Source of the DNA: Anaerolineae bacterium | GTDB taxonomy: Bacteria; Chloroflexota; Anaerolineae; Aggregatilineales; J027 | Direction of reading: 5' to 3' | NCBI GenBank assembly: GCA_008933735.1 | Contig: WBUL01000006.1 | Location: forward strand, 1-64,000 | Length of the DNA stretch: 64,000 nt | Shown: piece by piece, positions 1 to 7,761 of the stretch | Layout of the letters: each line of letters starts with the position of its first letter | How positions within the stretch are numbered: the first letter of the stretch is position 1 | Notes under the pieces: generated by a model | What the model was told of the DNA's origin: nothing | Seen by the model: the letters and a program-made list of their open reading frames with translations, nothing else | Database searches by the model: none | Made by a program: the position numbers and the translations under genes

Positions 1-950
1 GGGGTGCTTCCTGTCTGAGGGCGGGCAAAACGCGCTTCCTGTTCTGGGACAGCGCGATGGGTTGAAGCCAGTGACCCTTCCGGCACTTTTACCGCAGAAG
101 ATTTATTGTCAGTTTTGTTCGTGCCCTGGTCGCGGTAACTTTCCAGAATGCGCCCCAATTGATCTGCCATGCGGTAGCGGGCAGAGGGTTCCTTTGCGAG
201 GACTTTCTGGATGATTTTATCCAGCGCTTCCGGCAACTGCGGATTAAAGTCCATCAAATGGGGCGGCGGCTCTTTGATGTGTGCCATTGCCAGGTCTTGC
301 TGGTCGCCGCCCATGAACGGCAGGCGTCCGGTGAGCATTTCAAACAGCACGATCCCTATCGAATAGACATCCGAGGCTGGGGTTGGGTAGCGTCCCTGTG
401 CCTGTTCCGGGGAAAAGTAGTGCGGGCTGCCCCACACCACTTTGAGCCGCTCACCGGGATTAGTCGCCGCCAATGCCTGGGCAATCCCAAAATCCGTCAC
501 TTTGATGTTATCCTGGTCGATCAGAAGGATGTTTTGGGGTTTCACATCGGCATGGACCAGCCCTGCACGGTGAGCGTAGCCAATGCCAGCGCATATTTTG
601 ATAACAATATCCAGGGAACGGTCAAGCGTGAAAGGCGCGTCAGCACGGATGATTTTTTTCAGGTCACTTCCTTCAATGAGCTCCATCACAATGTAATGGA
701 TACTGCCATCCTGCCCGACATCATGCACCGTGACGATATTAGGATGCTGCAAATTAGCAACGTTGCGGGCTTCTTGCCGAAAGCGTGCCAGAAAGGTAGG
801 GTCATCGGTCAGGCTGGCACGCAGCACCTTCACCGCTACATGTCGCCCCAGCGCCAGGTCTAGCGCCCGGTAAATGACCGACATGCCCCCCGACCCCTGC
901 TGCGAAAGCAGTTGATAGCGGTTATTCAGAATTTTTGCTGTCGATTCCAT
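1..950 (-). CDS. Serine/threonine protein kinase (Hanks type), C-terminus cut by window edge
   Basis: The minus-strand frame is open from the ATG at 950 to base 1, giving about 316 visible residues. It encodes a Hanks-type Ser/Thr kinase, which phosphorylates protein Ser/Thr residues. Visible motifs are the glycine-rich loop GSGGMSVIYRALD (near residue 18), the ATP lysine in HVAVKVL, the catalytic loop HADVKPQN (residues 133-140), the DFGIAQ magnesium loop and an APE-like SPEQ. The catalytic Arg of the usual HRD is Ala, so this is a non-RD kinase. After about residue 270 the sequence becomes low-complexity and Ser/Thr/Pro rich, typical of a linker to a membrane segment or sensor domain that lies outside the window. 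Confidence 0.93.
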   Translation of the reverse strand, partial: MESTAKILNNRYQLLSQQGSGGMSVIYRALDLALGRHVAVKVLRASLTDDPTFLARFRQEARNVANLQHPNIVTVHDVGQDGSIHYIVMELIEGSDLKKIIRADAPFTLDRSLDIVIKICAGIGYAHRAGLVHADVKPQNILLIDQDNIKVTDFGIAQALAATNPGERLKVVWGSPHYFSPEQAQGRYPTPASDVYSIGIVLFEMLTGRLPFMGGDQQDLAMAHIKEPPPHLMDFNPQLPEALDKIIQKVLAKEPSARYRMADQLGRILESYRDQGTNKTDNKSSAVKVPEGSLASTHRAVPEQEARFARPQTGST

Positions 951-983
951 CGCCGCGCCCTTTTTCCCAAATCGTACCGCAAA

Positions 984-1004
984 ATTCTGTCAGAATAAAT
1001 TCTG
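984..1004. promoter_or_regulatory. Triple half-site inverted repeat upstream of the kinase gene
   Basis: Three alternating six-base half-sites, ATTCTG (984-989), CAGAAT (991-996) and ATTCTG (999-1004), form two overlapping perfect inverted repeats with 1- and 2-base spacers. They lie about 35-55 bases upstream of the kinase start codon. This is the layout of an operator bound by a dimeric repressor or activator, but the cognate protein is unknown. Confidence 0.35.
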
Positions 1005-1042
1005 AAGTCATAAAACTCTATAAAAACAAGCGTTCATGAACA

Positions 1043-1058
1043 AGGGGCGCGAGCCCCT
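1043..1058 (-). terminator. Hairpin downstream of khpB
   Basis: AGGGGC and GCCCCT form a perfect 6-bp stem closed by a four-base GCGA loop. It lies 41 bases past the khpB stop codon on the minus strand. The T-tract is poor (TTGTT), so this is only a possible terminator for the rpmH-khpB operon. Confidence 0.4.
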
Positions 1059-1098
1059 GTTGGATACCCATGATGATGCAGGGTTAGATAACGTTTTT

Positions 1099-1923
1099 TC
1101 AATCTTTCTGAGGAATAATCGTTACCCGACGGAACTTGCCTTCGCCCTGGCTGCGAGTGGTAACATCGCTGCGGTGACGCAGGGCCATATGAATAATCCG
1201 GCGCTCATGGGCTGGCATTGGCTTAAGTTTCATGATCCGATTGCGTTCAGCCGCCTGATCCGCCATCTGATGGGCCATTTTGTGTAAGCGATCAATCCGC
1301 TTGGCCTTGTATCCATCCACATCAACGGTAAAGTCAGCGCGTTTTTGCAGGTTCCGACTGGCAATCAGACGGGTAATGTATTGCAGTGCTGCGAGCGTAT
1401 TGCCCCGTCGCCCGATCAGGGAGCTTAAATCATCTCCCTGTACATGCAGTACATAGGTAGGATTTTCTTCTTTGGAGTGTTCCGTTGCTTCCACATCCAC
1501 GCTGGCGTCCACTTCCATCAACCGGAGGATTTCTTCCAGCGTTTCTTTACCGGCCTTCAGTTCGTCCGTCCATTCCGCCTCATCCAGGGGGATAACACTG
1601 GGCGAGGCGTAGCTGTCGTCATCTTCGAAGTCAAAATCCTCTTCGTCATCGTCCTCAATGCGAGGACGATAAACCTGCTGTTTTTTCGGTCTGGGAGGCG
1701 CTTCTTTTTTCGCACTGGTGACTACCATTTCGGACAGCGGGCGGGCAGCCGTTGTCAATCGCACCCGTGCAAACCTTGACCCCAGCCCCAGAATTCCCCG
1801 CGCGGGTTCTTCTAAGACCTCAACAATGACATTCTCGCGTGAGACATCCAACTGTTTTAGGCCAGCTTCAATAGCTTCTTCAATATCAGGGGCGGTTATT
1901 TCAACAGAGCGCGTTTCACTCAT
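1099..1923 (-). CDS. khpB: RNA-binding protein KhpB/Jag (SpoIIIJ-associated)
   Basis: A 274-residue cytoplasmic RNA-binding protein, encoded directly after the insertase gene as in many bacteria. The Jag N-terminal domain spans roughly residues 3-56 and includes the motif GILGLGS. An unusually acidic linker (about 88-125) leads to a KH domain with the GXXG loop IGRRGN (about 170-175), and the C-terminal R3H domain contains HERRIIHM. In other bacteria KhpB binds many transcripts, often with KhpA, and affects cell division and elongation. The start is the ATG 3 bases after the yidC stop codon, so the two genes are probably translated from one mRNA. Confidence 0.95.
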   Translation of the reverse strand: MSETRSVEITAPDIEEAIEAGLKQLDVSRENVIVEVLEEPARGILGLGSRFARVRLTTAARPLSEMVVTSAKKEAPPRPKKQQVYRPRIEDDDEEDFDFEDDDSYASPSVIPLDEAEWTDELKAGKETLEEILRLMEVDASVDVEATEHSKEENPTYVLHVQGDDLSSLIGRRGNTLAALQYITRLIASRNLQKRADFTVDVDGYKAKRIDRLHKMAHQMADQAAERNRIMKLKPMPAHERRIIHMALRHRSDVTTRSQGEGKFRRVTIIPQKD

Positions 1924-1926
1924 GGC

Positions 1927-2886
1927 CTAGTCCCTCACTTTTGATACCTTCGCTCGTTTTGCTTTTACCATCGCCCGGTTAACACGCTGTGACCGTTTTT
2001 CCCCCGGCTCAAGCAGACTTGTGACTGGCTGCGGGCGATTCTTTTTGGCTGCTGAACTGAGATGCTCAATTGTAATACCAGGCTTACGATGGCGTCCGCT
2101 TTCTTCCTCAAAATACTCACTTTCTTCGCCTTCAGCAAGGGGGGCCTTCCCAATCAAGCGGCGGAAGTCCGCCTTTCCCATCGCGGCCTGCTGCACAATC
2201 CCAATAATGTTGGAAATCACAAAGTATACTGCAATACCGGAAGAATACGTCAGGGCGAAGAAACCAAGCATAAACGGCATGATGGTCGTCATTTGCCGCG
2301 TCATAGCGGCGGCCTGGTCTGCCGGGTCGTCGGAGCGCTCATTGTTCTTCTTCTTAGGCATGGGAGGGGTGAGCAGCTTCTGCTGCAACCAGGTGGTGAT
2401 GACCACCAGGACAGGCAGCACCAGATAGGGGTCAGGCACCGCCAGATTCATCCACAAAAAATGTCCATTCAAAGGAATCAGGTGATCCAACCCCGGAATG
2501 AGGATGCGATCATACAGATGCAGCAGTTCACCAGGATTCAGAGCCAGAGTTCCAATGATCGCACGCCACAGCGCCAGGAAAATCGGTATCTGGATGAATG
2601 CGGGCAAACAGCCCGCCAACGGATTTACCCCATGTTCACGGTAAAGTTCAAGCTGCTTCTGCGCCAGCGATTCACGATCATTTTTGTATTTTTCCTGCAA
2701 TTCCTTTAACTGTGGCTGGATTTCCTGCATCGCACTCAGGGAACGCTGCTGCTTGAGGGTCATCGGCAGAATCAGCATACGAATCGTCACCGTAAACGCC
2801 ACAATTGCCCAGAAGACATTCTGTCCTAGCAGCGAGTAAAACAACAGCAGCATGGTGCTGAATGGGTTAATCAGTAAATCTAACAT
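1927..2886 (-). CDS. yidC: Membrane protein insertase YidC/Oxa1 family
   Basis: A 319-residue polytopic inner-membrane protein of the YidC/Oxa1 family, which inserts and folds membrane proteins alone or with SecYEG. It starts almost directly with the first conserved hydrophobic segment and lacks the large periplasmic domain of proteobacterial YidC, so it is the short Oxa1-like form. Conserved features are the cytoplasmic hairpin (MQEIQPQLKELQEKYKND), the motif GVNPLAGCLPAFIQIPIF and a basic C-terminal tail that may contact ribosomes. It sits between the beta-propeller lipoprotein gene (4 bases upstream) and khpB (3 bases downstream). Confidence 0.96.
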   Translation of the reverse strand: MLDLLINPFSTMLLLFYSLLGQNVFWAIVAFTVTIRMLILPMTLKQQRSLSAMQEIQPQLKELQEKYKNDRESLAQKQLELYREHGVNPLAGCLPAFIQIPIFLALWRAIIGTLALNPGELLHLYDRILIPGLDHLIPLNGHFLWMNLAVPDPYLVLPVLVVITTWLQQKLLTPPMPKKKNNERSDDPADQAAAMTRQMTTIMPFMLGFFALTYSSGIAVYFVISNIIGIVQQAAMGKADFRRLIGKAPLAEGEESEYFEEESGRHRKPGITIEHLSSAAKKNRPQPVTSLLEPGEKRSQRVNRAMVKAKRAKVSKVRD

Positions 2887-2889
2887 GGG

Positions 2890-4065
2890 CTAATCCTCGT
2901 GTTTGTAACTCCAGCGCTCGTTCCCGTTATCCAGCCGGAGCGCGATGACCAATTCATCCTTATTCGCGGTGGCGGTAACCAGCATCCAACCGTCTTCACC
3001 CTGAATCTGGAATAAATCAGCCAGGGCTTTCGATTCCACATCGCGTTCCCACTCGCGTTCGCCAGTATCTCGACGCACGGCATAAATCGTATTATCGTCA
3101 GAGGCCACAATAACGAGGTCATCCGTGACCAGAGGTCTTGCCCGCAGCTTGCCTTTTGCAACCTGGCGCGACCAGATACGCTCGAAATTGCCATCATTGA
3201 AGGTGACCGCGTGCAGATACCCTTTGATATCGCCAAAATAGAGAACACCATCGTACAGGGTTGGCCCTTCCCAGACCCAACCTTCGGTTTCATATTCACC
3301 GAGAATGTCGCCATCTTCCGCGCTAACTGCCAGCATTTTCGAGCCAAACGTTCCCACAAAAAGAATCCCGCGTTCCACATCATAGGTGGGTTGACCCGCG
3401 GCAGCGCCTTCCAGATCGGCTTTCCAAAGAACCTCGGCTTCTTCGGCATCATCCAGCTTACCAACCGTATCTTCCAGGTCGATTTCGGAAACATCCAGCG
3501 CGTACAGGCTGTGATCCAGGCTGGCGGCAAACAACATGGCTGGTTTGTCCTCGGTCGCGGGAACATAAATTGGTTGTGACCAGACCGCGCGATCAGAATC
3601 CAGTTTCCAGTTCAAAAGTTTGCCGGTTTCCTTGTTCAATGCAAAAACACCCAGTTCATCCGGCACAAACAGGATATTTTCCGCGATGGCAATCGGGGCA
3701 ATCACACGGTCGGTTGAACCGCCAAAGTTGGCGATGCCAAACAGCTTGGTACCTCCGACCTTGTATGCCCAGATTTCCTTGCCTGTTTCACGATCAACCG
3801 CATAAACATTGCCATTGTAGTCGCCGACATATACCGTGCCGTCATCGACTACTGGCGGGGCATAAAACATGGTCTCCCGCTCATCTTTTTCGGGGAAGAC
3901 CCATATCCGCTTGCCATTCGCATCCAGTTTGGCGATGAATCGTTCATAGGAGACAAAAACTTCATTGTCGTCCGTCTTACTGACTCCCGGCCAGGGATTT
4001 TCCTGAGAACAGGCCACCAGCAGCAGGGTAAACATTAACAATATCAGCAGATGTGACTTTTTCAC
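2890..4065 (-). CDS. PQQ-like beta-propeller lipoprotein (BamB-like fold)
   Basis: A 391-residue exported lipoprotein made of repeated PQQ-type beta-propeller blades. The recurrent signatures include YAVDRETGKEIWAY, ALNKETGKLLNWKL and YAVRRDTGEREWER. I chose the GTG at 4065: it gives a compact signal peptide with lipobox LLLVAC, a GGAG lies about a dozen bases upstream inside the end of yidD, and the gap to yidD is 4 bases. The fold resembles BamB of the outer-membrane assembly machine, but blade similarity alone does not prove that role. Its place inside the yidD-yidC-khpB operon suggests a part in membrane-protein or envelope assembly; that is inference. Confidence 0.85.
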   Translation of the reverse strand: MKKSHLLILLMFTLLLVACSQENPWPGVSKTDDNEVFVSYERFIAKLDANGKRIWVFPEKDERETMFYAPPVVDDGTVYVGDYNGNVYAVDRETGKEIWAYKVGGTKLFGIANFGGSTDRVIAPIAIAENILFVPDELGVFALNKETGKLLNWKLDSDRAVWSQPIYVPATEDKPAMLFAASLDHSLYALDVSEIDLEDTVGKLDDAEEAEVLWKADLEGAAAGQPTYDVERGILFVGTFGSKMLAVSAEDGDILGEYETEGWVWEGPTLYDGVLYFGDIKGYLHAVTFNDGNFERIWSRQVAKGKLRARPLVTDDLVIVASDDNTIYAVRRDTGEREWERDVESKALADLFQIQGEDGWMLVTATANKDELVIALRLDNGNERWSYKHED

Positions 4066-4069
4066 GTGG

Positions 4070-4294
4070 CTAACTTTGCTCCTTCGGTGGGACAGGGTCG
4101 TAACCGCTTGGCCCCAGGGGATGACAGCGTGCAATACGCTTCAGCCCCAGCCATGACCCTTTTACAACACCGTGTATTTGTATGGCTTCATAAGAATAAT
4201 GGGAACAGGTAGGATCATACCGGCAGCTGGAGGGAATGACTTTGGAGATAGTGTGCTGGTAAAAGCGAATCAGCCCAAGAACGATAACCTTCAT
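4070..4294 (-). CDS. yidD: Membrane protein insertion efficiency factor YidD
   Basis: A 74-residue YidD-family protein with the family hallmarks [20 protein letters not shown], the HYSYEAI segment and [17 protein letters not shown], including its conserved cysteines. YidD is a small amphipathic membrane-associated protein that assists YidC-dependent insertion. The ATG at 4294 overlaps the 3' end of rnpA by 4 bases, matching the rpmH-rnpA-yidD-yidC order seen in most bacteria. The length fits the family. Confidence 0.96.
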   Translation of the reverse strand: MKVIVLGLIRFYQHTISKVIPSSCRYDPTCSHYSYEAIQIHGVVKGSWLGLKRIARCHPLGPSGYDPVPPKEQS

Positions 4295-4635
4295 GGTGAT
4301 GTTTCTAACAATCCTGCACGCTGCATGACCTCAACAAGCGCTTGCCGCAATTCCCAGTAAGAAAGGGATAGACTCGGTACACGGGCAACAACAACCACAT
4401 CATAGCCGGGTTGTATTTGTGGGTGGATGGAGCGCACCGCCTCGCGCAGTCTGCGCCGCAGCCGGTTACGCACCACCGCTTTACCGAGCCGTTTACTCAC
4501 AATAAATCCGTAGCGGTTATGAGCCAATCCATTCAGAACAGCGCTCATCACAAATGCCGCGTGATGCCAGCCACGGCCGGCCTCCTTCACACGCAGAAAA
4601 TCCACATGTCGCCGCAAGCGTAGGTGCTGCTGCAA
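4291..4635 (-). CDS. rnpA: Ribonuclease P protein component
   Basis: A 114-residue RnpA, the basic protein subunit that helps RNase P RNA cleave 5' leaders from pre-tRNA. The signature RNR region is present ([16 protein letters not shown]), preceded by the conserved [14 protein letters not shown]. It lies 3 bases downstream of rpmH and overlaps yidD by 4 bases. The RNA partner gene (rnpB) is also in this window, at 22520-22881. Confidence 0.96.
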   Translation of the reverse strand: MQQHLRLRRHVDFLRVKEAGRGWHHAAFVMSAVLNGLAHNRYGFIVSKRLGKAVVRNRLRRRLREAVRSIHPQIQPGYDVVVVARVPSLSLSYWELRQALVEVMQRAGLLETSP

Positions 4636-4638
4636 ATG

Positions 4639-4812
4639 TTAAGCGTTCCAGTTGACTTTTTTGACGTGGTTGCTTTTTACCGACAGTTGATGCCGACCTT
4701 TTGCACGGCGGGCTTTTAAGACCTTCCGCCCACCTTTCGTCTTCATCCTCTGGCGGAAACCATGTACACGCGCACGTCTCCGAATTTTGGGCTGCCACGT
4801 TCTCTTGGGCAT
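4639..4812 (-). CDS. rpmH: 50S ribosomal protein L34
   Basis: A 57-residue L34, a very basic protein buried in the large ribosomal subunit. The product begins [19 protein letters not shown] and contains [19 protein letters not shown], the diagnostic L34 core. It is slightly longer than the usual 44-47 residues because of a C-terminal tail ([17 protein letters not shown]). A strong ribosome binding site (GGAAGG) lies 8 bases upstream of the ATG. It is the first gene of the rpmH-rnpA-yidD-yidC-khpB operon. Confidence 0.96.
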   Translation of the reverse strand: MPKRTWQPKIRRRARVHGFRQRMKTKGGRKVLKARRAKGRHQLSVKSNHVKKVNWNA

Positions 4813-4887
4813 AATTTACCTTCCTAATCCACCGACTATCAGTCTTTTCATGCACAGCGTTCTCAAGGGTGTCGGTGACACAATAAA

Positions 4888-4903
4888 ACCGCGACAACGC
4901 GGT
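4888..4903. repeat. Perfect inverted repeat in the rpmH leader
   Basis: ACCGCG-ACAA-CGCGGT is a perfect 6-bp inverted repeat with a four-base loop. With the predicted rpmH promoter at 4919-4948 it falls about 10-25 bases inside the 5' untranslated region, so it may be an mRNA hairpin or an operator. Confidence 0.4.
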
Positions 4904-4918
4904 ATTCGTAACGTTGAG

Positions 4919-4948
4919 AGTATAGCGGACGCGGGGTATCACGGTCAA
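4919..4948 (-). promoter_or_regulatory. Sigma-70 type promoter of the rpmH operon
   Basis: On the minus strand, TTGACC (4948-4943) and TATACT (4924-4919) are separated by 18 bases, close to the housekeeping consensus. It would start transcription near 4912, about 100 bases upstream of rpmH. Confidence 0.7.
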
Positions 4949-4975
4949 GCGTTTTTCAGACTGCCAACACAATGT

Positions 4976-4981
4976 TATAAT
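4976..4981 (+). promoter_or_regulatory. Probable -10 box of the parA operon
   Basis: A perfect TATAAT on the plus strand. The element 17 bases upstream (TTTTCA, 4953-4958) is a weak -35. Transcription would begin near 4988, leaving only about 22 bases before the parA ATG, and no strong Shine-Dalgarno is visible there. Confidence 0.5.
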
Positions 4982-5009
4982 GCTGTCATCTTGTGCAGAT
5001 GAATGAGTT

Positions 5010-5774
5010 ATGACACGAACTATAGTTATTGCGAATCAGAAGGGCGGCATTGGCAAATCCACTGCCGCCGCTAATCTTGGACGGGCGCTTTCGGAAAAAG
5101 GCCACCGGGTACTGTTGATTGACCTTGATCCTCAGGGCGGTGTAAGTGCTTCGTTGGGGGTCAATTCGTTTGAGGTCAAACGCAGCACCTATTCGCTGCT
5201 GATGTACCCGGACATCTCGATGGCGCGGGTACTGCGTCCGGTCGCCAATTTGATGGCGTTGGCCCCCGCCAGCATCGACCTCTCGAATGCCGAAGTCATG
5301 TTGACTACCCAGGCCGATGGCCCGCTGCGTTTGCGGAAGGCACTGGATCGTAATCGAATTCCGTTTGATTTCATCATCATCGATACCCCCCCAACGCTTG
5401 GATTATTAACCGTCAATGGCATGGTGGCAGCGGACGAACTGCTGGTTCCCGTACAGCCTCATTTTCTTGCCATGCGCGGTGTCCGCAGTTTGCTGGATAC
5501 GATGGACAGGCTGCGTCAGACAATGATGAATCGGGATTTGCAACTGATGGGCTTGTTTGCGACCATGCACCGCCCGGACTCACAGATTTCGCAGGAAGCC
5601 ATCGCTGAGATGCGAGAGGTTTTTGGCGAAAAGATGTTTTCAACCGTGATAGAATACGATGAAATGATTGCAGAAGCCCCGGTAGCTGGCGAGTCGCTGC
5701 TCGATTATGCACCGGACCATCCGGCAGCACATGCGTTTCGGTCACTCGCGGAGGAAATATTGAATCATGGATGA
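5010..5774 (+). CDS. parA: ParA/MinD-type partitioning ATPase
   Basis: A 254-residue deviant-Walker ATPase of the ParA/Soj class. The deviant Walker A is KGGIGKST (residues 11-18), A' is DLDPQGG and Walker B is IIIDTPP. ParA proteins form dynamic gradients on nucleoid or membrane to position chromosomes or large complexes, normally with a ParB or other activating partner. No parB is visible here. The gene is divergent from the rpmH operon, an origin-proximal neighbourhood, and its last 8 bases overlap the next gene, an acidic coiled-coil membrane protein that may be its partner (inference). Confidence 0.9.
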   Translation: MTRTIVIANQKGGIGKSTAAANLGRALSEKGHRVLLIDLDPQGGVSASLGVNSFEVKRSTYSLLMYPDISMARVLRPVANLMALAPASIDLSNAEVMLTTQADGPLRLRKALDRNRIPFDFIIIDTPPTLGLLTVNGMVAADELLVPVQPHFLAMRGVRSLLDTMDRLRQTMMNRDLQLMGLFATMHRPDSQISQEAIAEMREVFGEKMFSTVIEYDEMIAEAPVAGESLLDYAPDHPAAHAFRSLAEEILNHG

Positions 5775-7761
5775 TAAATCGAAAAAAGCCTCACTGCGAG
5801 GCCGGGGTCGTGAACTGATGCGCGGCCTGAACCCCCGTGCCGAAGATGAAACTCGTAAAGACGAGCAGGAATCTCCTTTTTTTGATGATGATTCAGCAGT
5901 GCTGAGTTGGATGGATGCGAGTGGTGTGAGTGAATCTCCGCCACCCATGGAAGAAAAACAGCCGCTGACCGAAGAAGAAATTTTTGCTGAACCGAATTTT
6001 GATGAGTTTTTCCCCGAAGAGCCCGCCGCACCTCCCATGTCGGGTCAGGGATCTATGCCGGATGACACTACCATCATTTTACCTTCTGAGGAAGCCGAAG
6101 ACCCAAAATCGGCACGCAGTCTGGAGGAAATTTTTACCGAGCCCGATGCAGCCTTCGGTGAGATTTTTGGCGATGTGGTGCGGGTAGATGATGAAAAACG
6201 GAAAGTTGCGCTGGCGGCTCCTGTGACCACATCCGACCGTGAACCGGCAATTGACGCCGCGCTGGCTGAAATGGCGGCAGAGTTTGAGGCGGCATCCCGA
6301 TCTGAGGCGCCAGAACCAGAAGAATTTGATCTGGATGGGTTTCTCGCCAGCCATTCCGATGAGCGGTCTGTGATGGGGCTTCCCCTGGGATTGGCCGAAC
6401 GCCGCGAGGAAGATATACCATCCTGGTACGTAGAAGCCACGCAGCCTCTTGTTGAACCGCCGCTCCTGGAGCCTGAGGAAGCGATACCGGACGAATCCGC
6501 CATGCCTGCTCCGCTCCCAACTTCAGAACGGGATACTGCTTTTGGTATGGGATCGCCGGATGACATCCACGAGGGATTCATCGAGGCGGTGGAAGAAGAA
6601 TCTCCCCTCACCCGTGCCGCCGCTCTCATCGACCAGATGGAAGCCATTCCGCCCGTCGAGTCCCGGACGCGCCCGATTGATCTGCGCGGCATGAGGTTAG
6701 AACGGCCTGCGTTGGCGGAAATCACACCAGTTGAGCCTGAATACCTGCCGGAGTATGAGCAGCTTCTGCCGACGGAAGAAATTCCTATGCCAACCCAGGA
6801 ATTTGCCGAAGAATGGACAGAAGAACCATCCGAAGCAGAAGTCTTCATGCCTGCTCCCCAGGAAGAAATGGAATTAGGGGGGGTAGAAGAGACCGAGGAA
6901 GAAGAGCAGGTTCGCCGGACAGGATTCTTCTTACCGGATGAAGCTGCCCAGCCTGCCCCTGACCCCTTTAGTTCTGGGCCCGCTATCCGAAGACCTGCCC
7001 GCGAGGTTTTTGCACCCTCTCAGGCAGCCTCAGATGCCGACCTGCTGAAGCTGTTTATTGATGATGCGCGAATGCGCGAGCTTTTCACACAGATCGAGGC
7101 GCTGCAAGAAGAAGTTGTCGCTAGTGTACGCGGGGAGCGCGGCAACATGGATACCTATCAGGAAGAACTGCTTCACGCCAGCAATCTGCTGCTGCAATCC
7201 CGTGAAAATTATGACGAAGCGCGGGCAACCGTATATCGTGTCCGGGCAGATTTAGCCCGCGAACGCCGTGTCGCAGAAGATATCGCCCGTTATCGTCCGA
7301 CCGTCACAATCATTTACATCGCAATGGCAGTCTTGTTTCCCGTCTTTATTTTGTTGGGGCAGTTGTTTACCTCTGTGGCGGAAAGTGTGGGGGTTCCCTG
7401 GTTCGGTCAGAGCTATTATCCAGCGATGGCTGGCTACCTGGGTGCGCTGTTATTCAGTGCCCGCACACTCTATAAACATACTTCAATTGATCCAGACTTT
7501 GACCCCATTCATCTGAACTGGTATCTGATGAACCCGCTTTTGGGACTGCTGACGGGTTTTCTGGTGTACTTGTTTATCTGGACAACGGTTGAAACCTCGC
7601 TGAGCGGTAATGCCAGTGAAGTGACCGGGAAATCCGGGCTGGCAATGCTGTTGGCCGCTGCGGCTGGATACAATCAGAATCTGGTCACGGGTATTTTGGG
7701 TTCGGTGCAAAATCGTTTTTCCGGCGGTAGCAAGAGCAGCAGCCCACCAGAAAGATCGTGA
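5767..7761 (+). CDS. Large acidic coiled-coil membrane protein of unknown function
   Basis: A 664-residue protein I do not recognise. Residues 1 to about 420 are very acidic, low-complexity and Pro/Glu rich, and probably disordered. Residues about 423-510 are predicted coiled coil (MRELFTQIEALQEEVVAS and following heptads). Residues 511-664 hold three or four hydrophobic segments, including TIIYIAMAVLFPVFILLGQL and LLGLLTGFLVYLFIWTTVE. The start overlaps parA by 8 bases and the stop overlaps the next ATG by 1 base, so the three genes should be translationally coupled. A membrane anchor or scaffold recruiting ParA through its acidic tail is a reasonable but unproven idea. Confidence 0.8.
   Translation: MDDKSKKASLRGRGRELMRGLNPRAEDETRKDEQESPFFDDDSAVLSWMDASGVSESPPPMEEKQPLTEEEIFAEPNFDEFFPEEPAAPPMSGQGSMPDDTTIILPSEEAEDPKSARSLEEIFTEPDAAFGEIFGDVVRVDDEKRKVALAAPVTTSDREPAIDAALAEMAAEFEAASRSEAPEPEEFDLDGFLASHSDERSVMGLPLGLAERREEDIPSWYVEATQPLVEPPLLEPEEAIPDESAMPAPLPTSERDTAFGMGSPDDIHEGFIEAVEEESPLTRAAALIDQMEAIPPVESRTRPIDLRGMRLERPALAEITPVEPEYLPEYEQLLPTEEIPMPTQEFAEEWTEEPSEAEVFMPAPQEEMELGGVEETEEEEQVRRTGFFLPDEAAQPAPDPFSSGPAIRRPAREVFAPSQAASDADLLKLFIDDARMRELFTQIEALQEEVVASVRGERGNMDTYQEELLHASNLLLQSRENYDEARATVYRVRADLARERRVAEDIARYRPTVTIIYIAMAVLFPVFILLGQLFTSVAESVGVPWFGQSYYPAMAGYLGALLFSARTLYKHTSIDPDFDPIHLNWYLMNPLLGLLTGFLVYLFIWTTVETSLSGNASEVTGKSGLAMLLAAAAGYNQNLVTGILGSVQNRFSGGSKSSSPPERS

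Noticed and set aside
159-863. Plus-strand 234-codon open frame opposite the kinase
   Set aside because: It is the complement of a clear kinase coding sequence; its translation has no recognisable family and no ribosome site.
4813-5009. Replication origin between rpmH and parA
   Set aside because: Gene order suggests origin proximity, but no DnaA-box-like TTATCCACA sequences or AT-rich repeats are visible and dnaA is absent.
6045-6848. Minus-strand Ser-rich 267-codon frame within the acidic membrane protein gene
   Set aside because: Antisense of an Asp/Glu-rich sequence naturally yields a Ser-rich open frame; there is no start signal.
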